NCBI RefSeq assembly: GCF_001625305.1
Contig: NW_017804242.1
Coordinates: forward strand, 4,254,933-4,318,932
Direction of reading: 5' to 3'
From: Branchiostoma belcheri
Taxonomy: Eukaryota; Chordata; Leptocardii; Amphioxiformes; Branchiostomatidae
DNA length: 64,000 nucleotides
Shown here: one piece after another, positions 32,579 to 46,547 of the stretch
How positions within the stretch are numbered: position 1 is the first letter of the stretch
How the letters are laid out: each line of letters starts with the position of its first letter
Program-made: the position numbers and the translations under genes
Notes under the pieces: generated by a model
Seen by the model: the letters and a program-made list of their open reading frames with translations, nothing else
What the model was told of the DNA's origin: nothing
Database searches by the model: none

Positions 32579-32969
32579 AATAAACTAAAGCGCCCCCAAA
32601 CAAACTACTGCAAAAGTGCAAGGTACTAAAAACTTGAAGGACAGTTGCCAGGTGGCATGGTGGTCTAACTCACGACACAGTTAAAACTCCATTTATATTA
32701 GAGGTTAATTAAACTGACTGCTCGATAGTTATTTAAAACAAACGCCAATTAGAAAGTGTGTTTACAGTTGCTAAGACTAGTCACCTTTTAATGAAAGAGA
32801 CAAATGTCCAACTTTAGGCACCAAACGTTAATCATTAATACCACCATCACATGTTCACCGCATACCATTAGCTACATGTACTAAGGCGGACCCGCATTGT
32901 TCTCCCTTCTCTTAGGCCGATCTTAACTGTCCATCATAATTAACAGTTCAACCAATGAATGAATGGCAA

Positions 32970-33660
32970 AGTTGCTCTGTCAAACAAACTTAACAAGCAC
33001 AGCTATATCTGTAACTACCGAATCGGGATATAACCTGCTACAACAATGAAAAAATTTAACAGCGAATCAACGCAAAACGGTACGGTGAAGTATGAATGAG
33101 CCCTTATTAACGCGTGGTAGATTGGCCTAACTGATCTATTTTAAATGCAAGCTTAACAAAAACTACATAACAAGTTTTTGTAAAACAAACTTTAACACAA
33201 GCAGACTGTATCTGTAACTCTACCGAATGAAACATCCTATAACAATGGAAAAATTTATCAGCGAATCAACGCAAAACGGTACGGTAACATGTGGCGTGAT
33301 CTTTACGCTTGGTTATAAATGCAATGAATTGACTTTAATGATCTATTTTTAATGCAAGCTCACCAAAAAAAAAGCCACAATTTGCTTTGTCAAACAAATT
33401 TTAACAAGCAAGCTGTATCCGTAACTTTACCGATACAAAACAATACAAAGTTTACCAGCGTATCAACGCAAAACGGTACAGTGAAGTATGAATTAGTCCC
33501 TCTTAACATGTGGCAAAGTGTCGCGACCTTTACACGTGGTTATGAATGCAATACATTGTGACTTTAATGATCATTTTTCACTGCAAGCTCAACAAAAACG
33601 ATAAGTTGCTTTGTCAAACAAACTTTAACAAGCACGATCTTTTAATGAAAGATATATTTC
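32970..33660. repeat. Diverged satellite, about 3 units of 205-225 bp
   Basis: The block TTGCT.TGTCAAACAAACTTTAACAAGCA recurs at about 32970, 33176, 33380 and 33604. Each is followed by TGTAACT.TACCGA, CAGCG.ATCAACGCAAAACGGTAC and TTTAATGATC..TTTT.A.TGCAAGCT. Spacing is about 206, 204 and 224 bases. Confidence 0.8.
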
Positions 33661-34679
33661 ATGCAGCAACTAGGTCTCTAGCCTGCCACATATATGCCAT
33701 GTACGATGGGAAAAAAGCTTTATCAAATGTGTGTTAAATGACACACTAGTTTAAAAATGATGGTTATAGGTTGTAACGTATTACAGGTGACCCCACCCCG
33801 GTAAGCCTGTCTCACAAACAGAGACAATTGAGTATGGAGATTTTCCCACAAAGTGTCCGTGATTGACAATGTCATGAAAGTTTGGATAGTTTCACAGTCT
33901 GGAGGTTAAGGTTAAAAGTTTCCCACAGGCGTATATAGGCAGTATATCGCAGACACCAAAAGCCAGAAGGCCTTTATTGCCAAATAACTATGAATCTAAC
34001 CGTGAACTTGCTCTGATATCAGGGCGCATTTTATGGGCCGAGCTTACAAGGTACCATTTTGGGATTCTAATACCGCAAATTAGCGACGTGACCTGCATGA
34101 TAGTCGTGAATGGGGTTCTTTGGGAAAATAAAGTTAATACACAACTCATCGGCAAACTACGTTTGAAAATCACACAGATTTCCTTCAGGGCAAATTCAGT
34201 GAAGAGAAATGAGAGTTATTTTGAAAAAAAAAGTTCCAATGTCCTTGCGTAAAACTGAAGCTAAGGCAACCACATGGTTGAGAAGATTGAAAATATATGT
34301 TGATAACCTTGGGACTTCACAAAACCACATCAAGTGATATCATAAGGACAGTACAAGTTACCAAACGTCTATGTACAGTGCAAATAAAAAAGAAGTAGGG
34401 CCCATCGCCAACAATGGAAAATCATTCGAATTCTACAGCTAACAATGCTTCAATATATCTCTTCCAGGTGTCATCTGAGACTGATTCATTGATTTCGCAT
34501 GACTTGCAGGAAGATTATCAAAGAGTTATTGCCACCCGTCGAATCTTGTTGTTGATGTCTTGTTTTTCAGAAATCCCCTGGGCTAAACATTGCGACATGA
34601 CCTGGTCAAGGGGCCATCCGTTGCCTTCTGCCTCACACTTCGGACTATCTGTCAGCTTCGTACGATGGTTCGTAATGCT

Positions 34680-35290
34680 GTTCCCTAGGGGTGGGTAACG
34701 TCGTTAGTAAACCACTACAACTGTACATAAACTGGGAACTCTAGTTCATAAAAAACGCAATAAATGAGTCCAGATACTCCGTCTATTAACCTTGTCTCCG
34801 TCAGCAATGTAAGTGTCTGCGTCTTGTGGGATCGATGCGGGTAGGTTTTGCAGAAGCGATGGGAAAGGGTGAAGGGTGTCAGGTTGGCATTAACGTACGA
34901 CAGCTGTCCGCACTCATGGCACAGAAGATCCTTCAGCAGACTGACCTGAACCTTCCGAACAGCCGCTGTGGTGCCCGGCGGTGGTTGGGGCGTGCTGAGG
35001 GCGGGGTCGAAGAGATAAGGTCACCAGAAACCAACCACAAGAGGGAAACATCTGCCTTGAAAAATTTTGCTTGAAAACATTACTGACGGGAAAATCTACG
35101 AGAAGGAACGTCCTGGAGGCCACGGTCGGTGAGGGACATGGCGGTGGGCTTCGATTTTCGATGAGAGCGCCCAAAAGTTTCTTTTTTCTCCTGAAGGACA
35201 AATTTATACAGGTCTTCACGGAGTGCCATGGCCTTTTCACCCCAAAAGCTCTGCCTTACCCACACTACCAGAGACAGAGGTATGAACATG
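34680..35290 (-). pseudogene. Protein-like island, broken frames, unrecognised
   Basis: On the minus strand, stretches that look protein-like (for example AMALREDLYKFVLQEKK and KVQVSLLKDLLCHECGQL) lie in different frames, separated by stops. No start, splice pattern or known domain ties them together. It may be an old gene or transposon relic, or chance. Confidence 0.25.
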
Positions 35291-35299
35291 ACCTTGATA

Positions 35300-37580
35300 A
35301 AAATTTAGCAGAGAAACTTTGAGAAATGTGTGCCTACATGTGCCTACAGATGGCTATGTAAAGAGGAGTATTTTTTAACCGTGAATAGATACACTGAACA
35401 AACAACCAGGGCCCTAAACGTCGCCGTTTTGACATCTTTATATACTATGTGACGTTGGTCTCTTTGCTCCCTGCCTTGGAACTCTAAGACAATTAACGCC
35501 CAAGATTTTGATGTAGACACATTATGTTACATTTATTTTATATGGAATTTACATAAAAGGCACGTTTATACACCCGTTATTGCCACCTGTTGGTGTTCCA
35601 TTCTTCACCCAAGTTCTCGATATCGTTACACCTCATACCCCAGAACGCGTTCATTATGAAAGCATGAAAATTCCAAACTAAAACAATTTCTCCCTTATCA
35701 CTCTCTAAGCTATCATCGAAGTATGGAACATCCTTTTTTCATTACAGCCTTCCAAATATTAAAAGATGCCTCAAGGACAGGATTACATTTGTCATGGCAT
35801 GATTTATAGCAAAGGCAAGACAATATAAGCATGCAATTGGGCATTGCGTAGGGGGAAGTGGCTGTTATCAAAGTGTATCAAGCCACGGCGTTGTCATTTC
35901 TGATTACCGTCGGCAGGCAATGCTGGAGCCTACAGAGCGATGACGCTGTCAATTGACGCTGATGGGATTTGTACGGCAAATCTTCTTACCGGGTCCCAAT
36001 CCTCGCCGCCGGATTTAGATGAAGTTAGACGCCCTCCCAATGTCACGCAGGACGCCTGTGGGGGCGTGAGGATTTTAGGTAGCGGGACGGTAATTGAACG
36101 AGAAATCCATCTGACATTCCTTGCTGTTGAAAGGATTAACCCTACGTGCCCACCTGCTAGGCAAACGTCTATCTCCCATCTGATGGAGTACCCATCAGAT
36201 GACCTTCCGCTCTTGTTGTATTGCCGTTGCATGATAACGACGGCAACACGATTTCCATCCCTCTTCCCCCTTCAAGACGATGTCCTCATCACAGCATTGA
36301 CAAACTGTCACTTCCCGCTGCTGTACATAAACAAAGCATTCGTCTAACACTTAAATAAAACCTGCAGACGAGTACCGGCCGGTAACGACCAATGTCTAGA
36401 CCAGACAATGCACCTTGTTAAGCAGCTTGATTGCCCGCCACTAAAAGGCTGTTTGGTCAAACTGGCAGATAGCTTGAGCCCAATATAGTGCACGCAGTAT
36501 GGAAGTTGTCTCTCATTCAAGTTCATAGAATCAATCTCCATCCACCTAGGGGATATTCATGCCTTTAATTGCCTTATTTACAGGATTCTATCGATTTTGT
36601 GAGAGTTCAACTAACCGCGGTATATGTGGTCAATGAAGGAAGGCAATTGCATCGCAAGTGACATTATACCACATGAGTGGGTGGGAGAGGAGGTAAGGAA
36701 AAGGTGTCTACAGCCATCATTGATGGCTTATTTTTGGAGAAAAGTATTCACTCGTTGGTTGCAAAACTGCTAGACAACGAATCGAAAATATTGTTGTTTT
36801 TTTGTCTAAATTAACCACACAGGCATTGAAGTATAATGCAAAAAAACTTCCATACTAGTACTGTGGCATGCTATTCCTATTAGAAAGATAGTTTTAAGAT
36901 GGCATACCTTTCGGCATTGCTACAGCAAAAGCTTTTTCAACGTAACAAAAACACGTACAAAACACCTCCAACCGTCAATTATAATTATTACCAAGTTCCA
37001 AAGATAGGCTGGTCATGATGTGTTAATGTTGGATTTATCGAGCCTTACACCAGTGGCGTTCGTAATTGCATTTTGCACCTGAAGAAGTGGATTAAGTTAT
37101 ACTCATATCTGATCAGATGTATCAGCAGATAGATGATATCCCCAGGCGAGGGCAAAAGAGGAAGGAAGTTGTCATTATGATGGTTATGGATGCAGCATGA
37201 GTGCTTTAATCTTCTACCCGAGGCCAGGATTGCTTGAACAATCATGAAATAAACATGGCACCAGTTGAGACTAGAAAATCCCAAAGTAGAAATGCTCAAG
37301 GTGAGCTTGTTTATGTTCACGCCTAAAATAGAATTTATGACATATAGGGTCAGTTTGGGACATTGTTACTTTTGTGGACGATCATAAAACTATTTATTAT
37401 TCACCTAGCTAGAACGTATAGTGAGGTAAGGAATATTTTATTATCATATAGCCGGGTGACGTTGACCAATCAGAAGGCTCCATTCCACATTCCTTATGAC
37501 GCCGTAATGTCACAAATAGAGTCAAAATCGGGTATTTATTCATCCCAATCCATACATTAAACAAACCCAATAATCACCCG
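35300..37580. other. Intergenic, no gene seen
   Basis: Only short open frames. The longest (35940-36347, 135 codons) has low-information composition, overlaps an open frame on the other strand and has no splice or domain support. Confidence 0.5.
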
Positions 37581-37584
37581 CATA

Positions 37585-37751
37585 TGACCTCAGGTGACCC
37601 AATAGAACATGGCTCTAGTTCTAAAAAATCCAAAAATAACTTGAGTTGTGTTCTAATGACCTCGGGTGACTCCCATAAGAACACCTGTTCCCTGCCTGTG
37701 ACCCAGATAGAAGACATAGAACGTGAACTCTACCCAGTGACCTCAGGTGAC
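37585..37751. repeat. Three spaced copies of TGACCTCAGGTGAC
   Basis: Copies are at 37585, 37657 (one mismatch) and 37738, with related words (GAACA, CATA) between them, so probably a decayed tandem repeat of 72-81 bp. Each contains TGACCT next to AGGTGA, which resembles nuclear-receptor half sites. Confidence 0.6.
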
Positions 37752-37906
37752 TTCAGATGGAACTATATGTTCTATTCAGCATGTGCAACGGGTAAATTGT
37801 ACATTGTGTCACTTACTGCATCAGTTTGGATAGGCTATCGTGTAAGCTATATGATAATAGCGTTAATGGCCCGCCCTTTCTCGGTGAATATGGTGTGATA
37901 AAGCCT

Positions 37907-37991
37907 TGTCAGTTGCCATAACCACCTCATAAAGCCACCTCGTTCGCTGCGCTCACTTGGTGGCTTTATTCTGTGGTTATAGCAACTGACA
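37907..37991. mobile_element. Imperfect palindrome, MITE-like
   Basis: Arms 37907-37939 and 37959-37991 (TGTCAGTTGC.ATAACCAC...AAAGCCACC) pair with a few mismatches around a 19-base loop. No clear target-site duplication was found. Confidence 0.65.
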
Positions 37992-37999
37992 TTAATTAT

Positions 38000-40900
38000 T
38001 TGCTTAATGTAGTCAATATTACACTCAACATTGATGTTTCATCAATTCTATAGCAAACACCAAGTTTTACTTAATTATCGGTTTTACGAATTCGTATATT
38101 GATCATACCACTTTGAAACTTTTATCTTTGAAGCACTATATTGTAATGTATTTACTATTTAGGTGTTTTTTGTTTTATTTGGGTAAGAGTTAGACTACAG
38201 ATCTAGATCAAAAGTTACTGAGAAAAACATTTTTCTTTGTAATAAGCAATTCCTGTTTTCATAACGCCTTGACAGATTAGCCTGGGCCAATTTATTGCTT
38301 ATTCATAAAGCTTTTTGTTTACAATCAATCGAATTATGTATGCCGCCAATGACAGGTGAGAGTCACTACTAATGCATTACAATGCACTTAAGTGACAAGC
38401 TTCAGACAGAGTGGTAGGAGGCTGTACACAATTAGGAGACTTGTATGTGTGTTGTGGGTCTGACTGTCACATTTCTGCAATAACACATTTCGTCGTAAAT
38501 ATGTTACTGTCAATGTTTATCCCTTTACTTGAAAATAAATATATAGAATCAAATGAAAAAGTTGACTATGGGCACGTTGTAAAAAACTATATTGCTGTAT
38601 ATTTAGTATACTCACAACATAGTGTCATTCCTCTTGATAAAATTTTTTGCTGGTGATCTCCAAAATTGCAAGGATAAAGATTGCGAACATTTGCGTTGGT
38701 GTACAGGCCATCAAGTTTGGGAAATCTTCTGAGCAACGCAATCCACCAAACTTCAAACGCACCAAAGGAACCTCACCAATAAGGCTTCAATCTTCAGTCC
38801 AAAGAATCTCATCCTGAGTAAGACCTCTTTACCACAACCTTTCTGGACATTATGAAATGAAAGGTCACTTTGATAGAAAAGGAATGCTACCAGATGACTT
38901 CTTTTGTCAAGGATGTTCCTTGTACAAGTAGTTCCCAAATCTTTGGGTTTACGTCAATAACTTATAAAACTTTTATGAAGGTCATATCTCTTTTATTTCT
39001 AATCCAACTTTGGGAACAGTGACGCCCACTCAGCTTCTTGAAATGGCATCTTTATCGGCAACATCTGTAGCGAACGGCCTTTTGAGCCTTTTTCACATAT
39101 CACAGATGTGTCAAGTCTACGTTGCTGCAGAAGGCTTTTATAACGTACATACGCCAAACGCCCACTTCTTCAAAGCACTTACGTTGTCAAAAACATTTCG
39201 TAATGGGGTACAGAGATAATTGGCAGCCATATAATGTACTTGAGGAAAAAGCTACAGTTTAACTTCATGAAATACTAGAAAACACTAACTTTTATGTGAA
39301 TTTGATGCAACAACTGCATGGCAACATATAATGTGACTACTATAGAAAATATGGGAGTTGATGTGAACTTTCAGATGTGTGTCATGATGTGGATAATCCA
39401 TATTTGCGAACCACAATTTAACGGGTAACGAGCAACGAGCAATTCGTTTAAAGTTTTAGTGTCCCCATTTGTCGAATCACTTGAATTCTTTATTTCACAT
39501 ATTTTCAAGTCTAGTCAGTTATTTTCTGTTTTTTTTTTGTTGTTATTTTCTTTTTTTTTGTACATGAAGGTAACATTTATTTCCCTGGTAGGTATTGTAA
39601 AAGAGTACAGATAAGGTTTGTCAGCCTTGGGGTAAATTGTCAGAAGTACTCGGAGTTCCGAAGCTGTATCTGAAATCTCGGAAGCAGATGAGAGCCTCAC
39701 GACAACAAGGCCACTCTCTATGATCGCCATTGAGCTAGATACGATGTAATCACCCATGATACAAAGTACCCACAAGCAGTTTAAGATGGAACGATTATGC
39801 GAAACCAGACATTTTCGTCGGTTATGAACAGAGTCACCACGTAACATGGCCCGGAGGCCACTTCAAGGATATATGAAAAATTATGAAACTTTGAAACTTT
39901 ATTTAGAATAACCATTAGCAGTGGGGTCCACCGCTAGTCTTTCTGGCATTCATCCACAAAAATACATACAATACATATACATACAATACTTGACAGAATC
40001 ACTAGACAATATCTACAACGTATTTAAAAATTACAATGTACAGTTATTTAAAAAGAGACAATCCTGTTACACAACTACTAGTGGAAATGTTCGTACAAAC
40101 CGCTCTTAAAGAATCTTATCGATTGTGTGGATTGCACAACAGGTGGAAGGTCATTCCACACACTTACAGCCCTGCACATGAAAGACTTCTTCAAGGCGTT
40201 GGTTCTCGGTTTGTTTAACATAAAAGACGGCCTTGAAGCAAAGCGGTTTCTGTGACAGAGCTGGTTGTTATTAAACCAAACGCAAATGAAACATTAAGAA
40301 CACAACATCCTGGATTTTCTGTCATCTGTTTTCGCTCTGACCCCTATGGCGCGAAAATCTGAGTGGAAATAGGCATTCACGTGTTGTCCACGAAATCAGC
40401 ACGTGTATGCTAGCGCTGACCAATCACGGATCCTTATTTCGCGGGCTCGGGCTTGTAATGTCTGGTTTTCCCGCCATAACCTGTCGCAATAACGTGTCGC
40501 TGCCCGCCAAACCCAGAATGTGTCGGTTGATCATAAGTCTGATTTGTGCAAGGTCGGGAATGCTCTCTTAGGTAAGCACAGAAAGGGAATAGTCAATTAT
40601 ATTTCTCTTGTCAAGCCCGGAAAGACTTAGAAGATGATATTAGGTTTAAATACGATCACTGATAGAGGTGCTTTTATTTCTGTGGCCTCGATTGTAATCT
40701 ATAACTCTTTAAACATCACGTCGTATTTATTTGATGCAGACGTGAATCTTTGAGTGATTTGAGTCGCCAAGTACTAGGTATAAGGACTGTTCTTGTTTGC
40801 TGAGATAGATCATATCAGACTTCTTTAAATCTATAACCAAAGGTGATGACTTGGCATGCTTTAGCATGGGTAAGACCCACACAGACGTGAACATTTTAGG

Positions 40901-43900
40901 GAAACGGTTGCTCTTTTGTCCCATCTCGGCTAATGAGTAATCACGCAAGTGATTCCCGTCCTTGGTTGTACAATTTTAACAACGATGCTCATTTAAGACT
41001 GTCATGGTGTGATGAGCAGCGAAGGAGTGTGTGCCAGAGATAAGAATGGTTCTTTTGTTCTTCTTATCTCGAAATTATTGGCGTGAAAAGCCATTCCCGC
41101 TTTCAATTTTCTCTTGTAAATTGGAAACAAATTAAGTGGATGTTGAAAAACTTAGCAATGAGACTTTTTGGAAGTTTATTTTATGGGGCGACATTATCAG
41201 TAATGTTGTACTGGTGTAATGATGTACCTGGGGACCTGTTAATACAAAGGGCTTTGCACGTTGCTATTAACAAATGAATATGAAGAGTACTTGCACTGAC
41301 ATTGAATCAAGATAACAACTTGGAAAATGTGTTCTTATTTAAGATCTGTACCTTATATATAGAATATTTTCAGATGTAAAAAAATGGTCACACAAGGTCG
41401 TACTAAAAGTCAGCTGCCGAGAACGTTTATTGATGGAAAAGGCGAACTATAAATTGAAGACTACGCATATGTCAGATGTCACAGCACCTTTACACCTCTA
41501 ACATATGTTGACAAAGCGCATGTACACACTGTCTTGTCGACTCCTGTGTCAAATATTTACAGACTCAGAAATAAATTGCTCAATTATGTTACCTGTATAA
41601 TCTCTTGCACAAATAATGTAAAGAGGTAAATTCCCTTGATGCTACTATGAGACAAAGGTAGATCTTTCAACCATGGTTTGATTCGTATCATGCTATATAT
41701 ATATATAGCAGAACAAAATTGAACACAATTTCAGTTGATTTAGTAACTTTGGTATCTAACTAATGCAAAATAGACATTACTATTGTATAGAATATATCAT
41801 TGGGTACATGCTAAAATGCAGTAGTAAATATCACCCAAATTCCAGAAATCAGGTATTAAACAAATCACAGCTAATTAATTCTTCGTCATCAGTGTTGCAA
41901 TCACAGCGCAATTCAGATTGCAGTCACAGCGCAATTCAGAAATGAAGTAGGATATTTTTATTTTACAAAATATACCCATCACATTGCAGCAATGAGTTAC
42001 AGGTACAATTAGTGTCAAAGTTATTATTCATTTTTTTCTTAATGGTCTTCTGGAGTCGGTTTCACCAACCACCTACCCTGCCCTGCACAAAATGCCACAG
42101 AAACTTCCATATCACGTTAGGTTTGAACAGCCACCTACGGCACGGCAAGGACAGAGGCTCCTTTCTAACGTGAACGTGAATGCTCGGAGTCGAGCTACTG
42201 CCGATGATGATGTTGATTTATAGATTTACTATCTATTCTCTGAGGAAAATTCATATTTCGTATGACTTTGTACAAACGGTGACAGCTGAATGTAGGTGAG
42301 TGCCGCCGATGGGGAACTTGTCTTGTGGACGCCTTTTGACGACACTTTAATGATCTGTTGCTAAAACTGACAAAATACCTTACTAGAGGACATAAACTCG
42401 TGACCTGTCGGCTCACTACCTTCTTTTAATATGAACCAAATGGAGATTGATCTAATCTAGAATTGAAACAAGGCAGCATGTATCTAAGCACCATTTTAGA
42501 TATAATATGTACATTTTATAATATGTAGGTTCATGGTAAGTCGTATGAAATACGTACAGCATGGCATACACACCAGGTTCAAAAGTAAAACAAATCCTGT
42601 ACTTATAATAAGAAAAAAAAAACAGATTGCGATTTTAAAAAACAGGTATGTACTAGTATGCATACAGCCAAATGTTGTACTTAACCATTGCCAGGAAAGA
42701 GTAACCCCCGCCCCCAAAAAAACCCACATACTGTCGAAACTTTATGAAGTTTATCATGGCAAATTGTGACGCCCTGGCCGATAGTTGTCGATACAGGTAA
42801 CAGGTAGCAGTAACAAGCAACTGGATTAACTTTGAAAACGATCAGGCGTTACATGCAGAAGTAGATGAAGGTGAAATATTATAGATGTTACATGATTCCA
42901 ACTTTGTACAACGGTGGCACATCCCTATACCCAATGCCCTTGCTGTGTATTAGTCGATGAGCAACCGATGCCATAAGTCTTACACTGCAGTCATCCAAAG
43001 ATTCATCCACCCATCCCCTGAAAAGTAACCTCCATTAAACTAGGCATGTAGATATTAAAATGTTGCACGACGTGGGTTCCTTTGTCTATGATGACGCACA
43101 TCTTCCACCAGGCCATTCTACGACATATACGCACAAGAACTCCCAAAGTACCAAGTTTGCTAACTTTGAATGCATCGATCTAAAACTACCCAAGGACCTC
43201 GCCATGAATCATAACTTCTTTAAGTGCCTCAAGGACACTCTTATCTCTTGAGGCAGAAAACCTTTTTCGACATCATTTGTCTCAAGCTGTAGATGTCACT
43301 GTGCCTCTAAGGAAATGAATGCGCCAGCTATTGTTCGCCTTGCAGACGAAAACTAAAAAAAAATCTATAAGGCTCCGTTCGTAGCGAAAGGTTATGGCAA
43401 TGCGTGAGAGCAAGCCATCTGCACCGATGTATGACTGTGCTGTTTCGCATACTTTACTTCTTAAAATGTGGTTTATAGGCAGGAGATATTATTCCTTGTG
43501 AGATATATAGTCCCATTTCAGGGGAAACACAAGGTACACTGGAATGCATTGACGCCCCCGCTACCACGAAGCACTAAGCGGGAAAGATAGCATTGCCATC
43601 ACGACAATGCTTGGCTTGCGGTATACTAAGGGCATGGTCTTTTGGTATGCATGGCATATATAACAATATATGTATGTATGGAACATGTCACTTCATCTCA
43701 GAACGTAATCCCATGGAAGGAGGTATGACAGTTTCATCTAAAGCCCGTGTTGTGAGTAAGTGGGTACAGGCTACGTGGGCTAGCCGGGGCACATTTATCG
43801 TTGTTAAGTACGGACACTTTGTCTACGGAGGTTCGCCGAGAGGACGTCTCAGGCCGATATGGTTCAATTTGGAATGATGAATGTCTGAAGTTTTTATCTT

Positions 43901-46540
43901 GGAACAGTAGTCAGAAACTTTGCTGCGTGCATTAGCCAAGGGGCCAATGAAGTGAACTGCACAGTTGGACACGTTAATAAGTTAGTAGGTTAAAGTCCTT
44001 CCCACACCAGGTGGTGCGTAGGGCGACGCCTATCTCTGGTTCAGTAGCCTTTGGGCCACTCAGGAATACAATGACAGTTGTATCTGTTTAGCCAAACTCT
44101 TTCCCAAATGTTGAGTGCTAAGCAGAGGAAGCAGTATGTACCATGTTTAAAGACTTTGGTATGACTCGGCTGGCGATCTAACTAGCGACCTACCGAATGC
44201 AAGGCGAACACTCTACCGACATGTATTTGGCTATCGCACGGACTGGAAATTCTGATATGTAGATGTAATTTATCCTTCATCTGAAAAGTTATGTTCAACG
44301 TAACCTCACAGGTGTGCTTCACGTTGGCCCTGCGCCGGTTTAATCTTTAATTCGTGGAGGTCGCAACTAAGAAAGTACCCTAATTCGTGGGACGTACTGG
44401 AAAAACATCCATCAAAACATCCTGTAGAGAATTGCACTTTTCCCATGGTAAAAGTGAAATCAATATAGTCAGCGACAGATATGATTACATCTTGATATCT
44501 TTGGATGATGAGTACATCCTGTGGTTCAGAAGACATATTGAGAATTGCAAGTCAGGAAAATTTGAAAGTCAAAAAAATAACGAAAGACAGGACGCTATCG
44601 ACCAACAGACAACTTGTGATCGATACGAATTAGAACTAAAGGCCGCCGTAACAAATTATTGTTCCAAATACTTATAATTGTAACAGCCTTGGAGACTAGC
44701 CGATTGACTATGACGTATTGCTGTAAGGTGGTATCATGACACACGTATATTACAAGCTTGCACTGTTCCTGCATATATAGTGGAGCTTGGTGCAGCCATA
44801 AGAATGTTTACTAAGTTGTCGTGCATGGCGTATTCCAATTTGCCCCGGCATTCTGGCGCTTTAATCACCAAAGAAGCGTGTAAATCTAGCTTTGATGTGG
44901 CATTCTGATGCCGCAATGGCACTAGATATGCACATTTCAATGGGGAAAAAGTCGATTGAACAGGACTCTAATTTGTTTGAACGTTCAACGCACGTAACTA
45001 CCAAGAAAGGGGCCATTTGCATTTTTCACTTACATATCTTATCTCCAGCCGCGCAGTTGCAGTCTTGGTCTGTGGATGATTGGTCAAAGACGAATGAACC
45101 CACGAACTCATGCCTCTGTCTGAAATTGTCAAATCATTATCATTCTCGGCGCCATACTTTACTCACGTCCGACAGATTTGTTTCAATTACCAGCAGACTC
45201 GTTGCTGTCGATGAGATTTCATGCCGCCGCTTGATGTCATTAGTTAACGGCCAACTTCTCCCCGAGAAAGGAAGGCATCAGAAGCCCTTAGTCTGGTGCG
45301 ATCGCTGCGCACTAAAGCAAAAACGGAAGGTAAAGCAATTGACTTGTCCGGGGTTAATGAAACCATTCGAGGAGGAGGAGAAGCAGATGATCACGATGCT
45401 GCCTCCTAAATGCTAGTGGATGCAATAGAGATACGACCTGTGCAACTTCTATGGTGTCCTCAATTCTTTGCGTTTGCTTCAATTAATCCTAGATTGAATA
45501 ACGCGTGCCATCCATAGAGAATTACGTTCTTGACTCCAACTCCGTGACCCCTGGAATAGATTCGAGGAGGCGCAGCGCTATTAAGCCAGCGCTGACTGGG
45601 CGGTGCTAATTCCTTGTCAGGCGTAGAATTCATCAAGTTCATATCGATTTTGACTTGTGGCTGCTACTGCCTACCGGGGACTACCCGTCTGGCTGGTCGC
45701 AGTTAGGCTACCGAGTGGTACGGGGCGCACACATCGGTCCGGAACAGCGTGGCGAGAACGTCCGGCAAAGCCAAGGGTGCATCCTACAAGAGTAAATACT
45801 TTTCAGTGAGTCCTCAAATCGTCTCAGTTTTTTAGTTTTGTTTCGTGTCAAGCTCTGAAGACGAGGAGTGGGCATGTAGGAATGTACATGGTAAGTATGT
45901 TTCCGATCATTGGTGCCATTTCTTGCTAGAGACACAATTGTGGTTTGTAATAAGTAGGTTGAGACGTTCGTACGATTTGCAGGTGCCGAAGATAAAGACG
46001 CACGGATAAGACTCCTTTTTCCTGACTTAAAGACTGCAGGGCACGTCTTTACCGATGCAAGAAACATATAGCTGTCACTGGGAACCGAGCGTGTGTTGAT
46101 TTACAGTCTAATTATAAACTACATCTAAGGGAGATGCTCAAAGGGCCTATGGGTCCTTCCGTGATGAGTTAGTCTTGGGCATATACCTGGGCACTTCCTG
46201 ACGGTCTTGATATTGGAGACGACCTAAAGGTGTGCACTGACGTCTGAATGGCAGTGATTTGGCGTTTATTGATGACGAATATTTGAATGGAGCACAACTA
46301 GTGACAGTAAAACGGGAGTGTCAAGCGCACTGCATTCTTGATAAGCGAATCAATTATCGAAGATTCTAGTATGTAGATAAGCGTTGCGTGGTTTCGGGTT
46401 TGAACAGCGCAGAGCATACTTTATTTCAATAACCGAATCAAATATCAAAGCCTTGTGATTCATTCATCACATTCATGAATTATCACAATATGTATTCATC
46501 TTGTGAACATAGTTAAAGTCTATAATTGAATTGCCTATAA
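38000..46540. other. Long region without supported genes
   Basis: AT-rich with small direct repeats (for example CACAGCGCAATTCAGA twice at about 41904-41940) and a TA repeat near 41694. The longest open frame (44892-45416, 174 codons) has no recognised motif, no upstream promoter and no splice logic. Part of 44.3-45.4 kb looks weakly protein-like on both strands but cannot be assigned. Confidence 0.45.
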
Positions 46541-46547
46541 AAACAAA

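Noticed and set aside
35930..36347. Overlapping open frames of 135 (+) and 100 (-) codons
   Set aside because: They overlap on opposite strands without domain, promoter or splice support. Chance is the simplest reading.
37584..37898. Open frame with repeated MTSGD
   Set aside because: It arises from the TGACCTCAGGTGAC direct repeats, whose spacing happens to be a multiple of three.
44892..45416. 174-codon open frame as a gene
   Set aside because: It shows no recognised motif, no signal peptide, no TATA or splice context, and the composition is not clearly protein-like.
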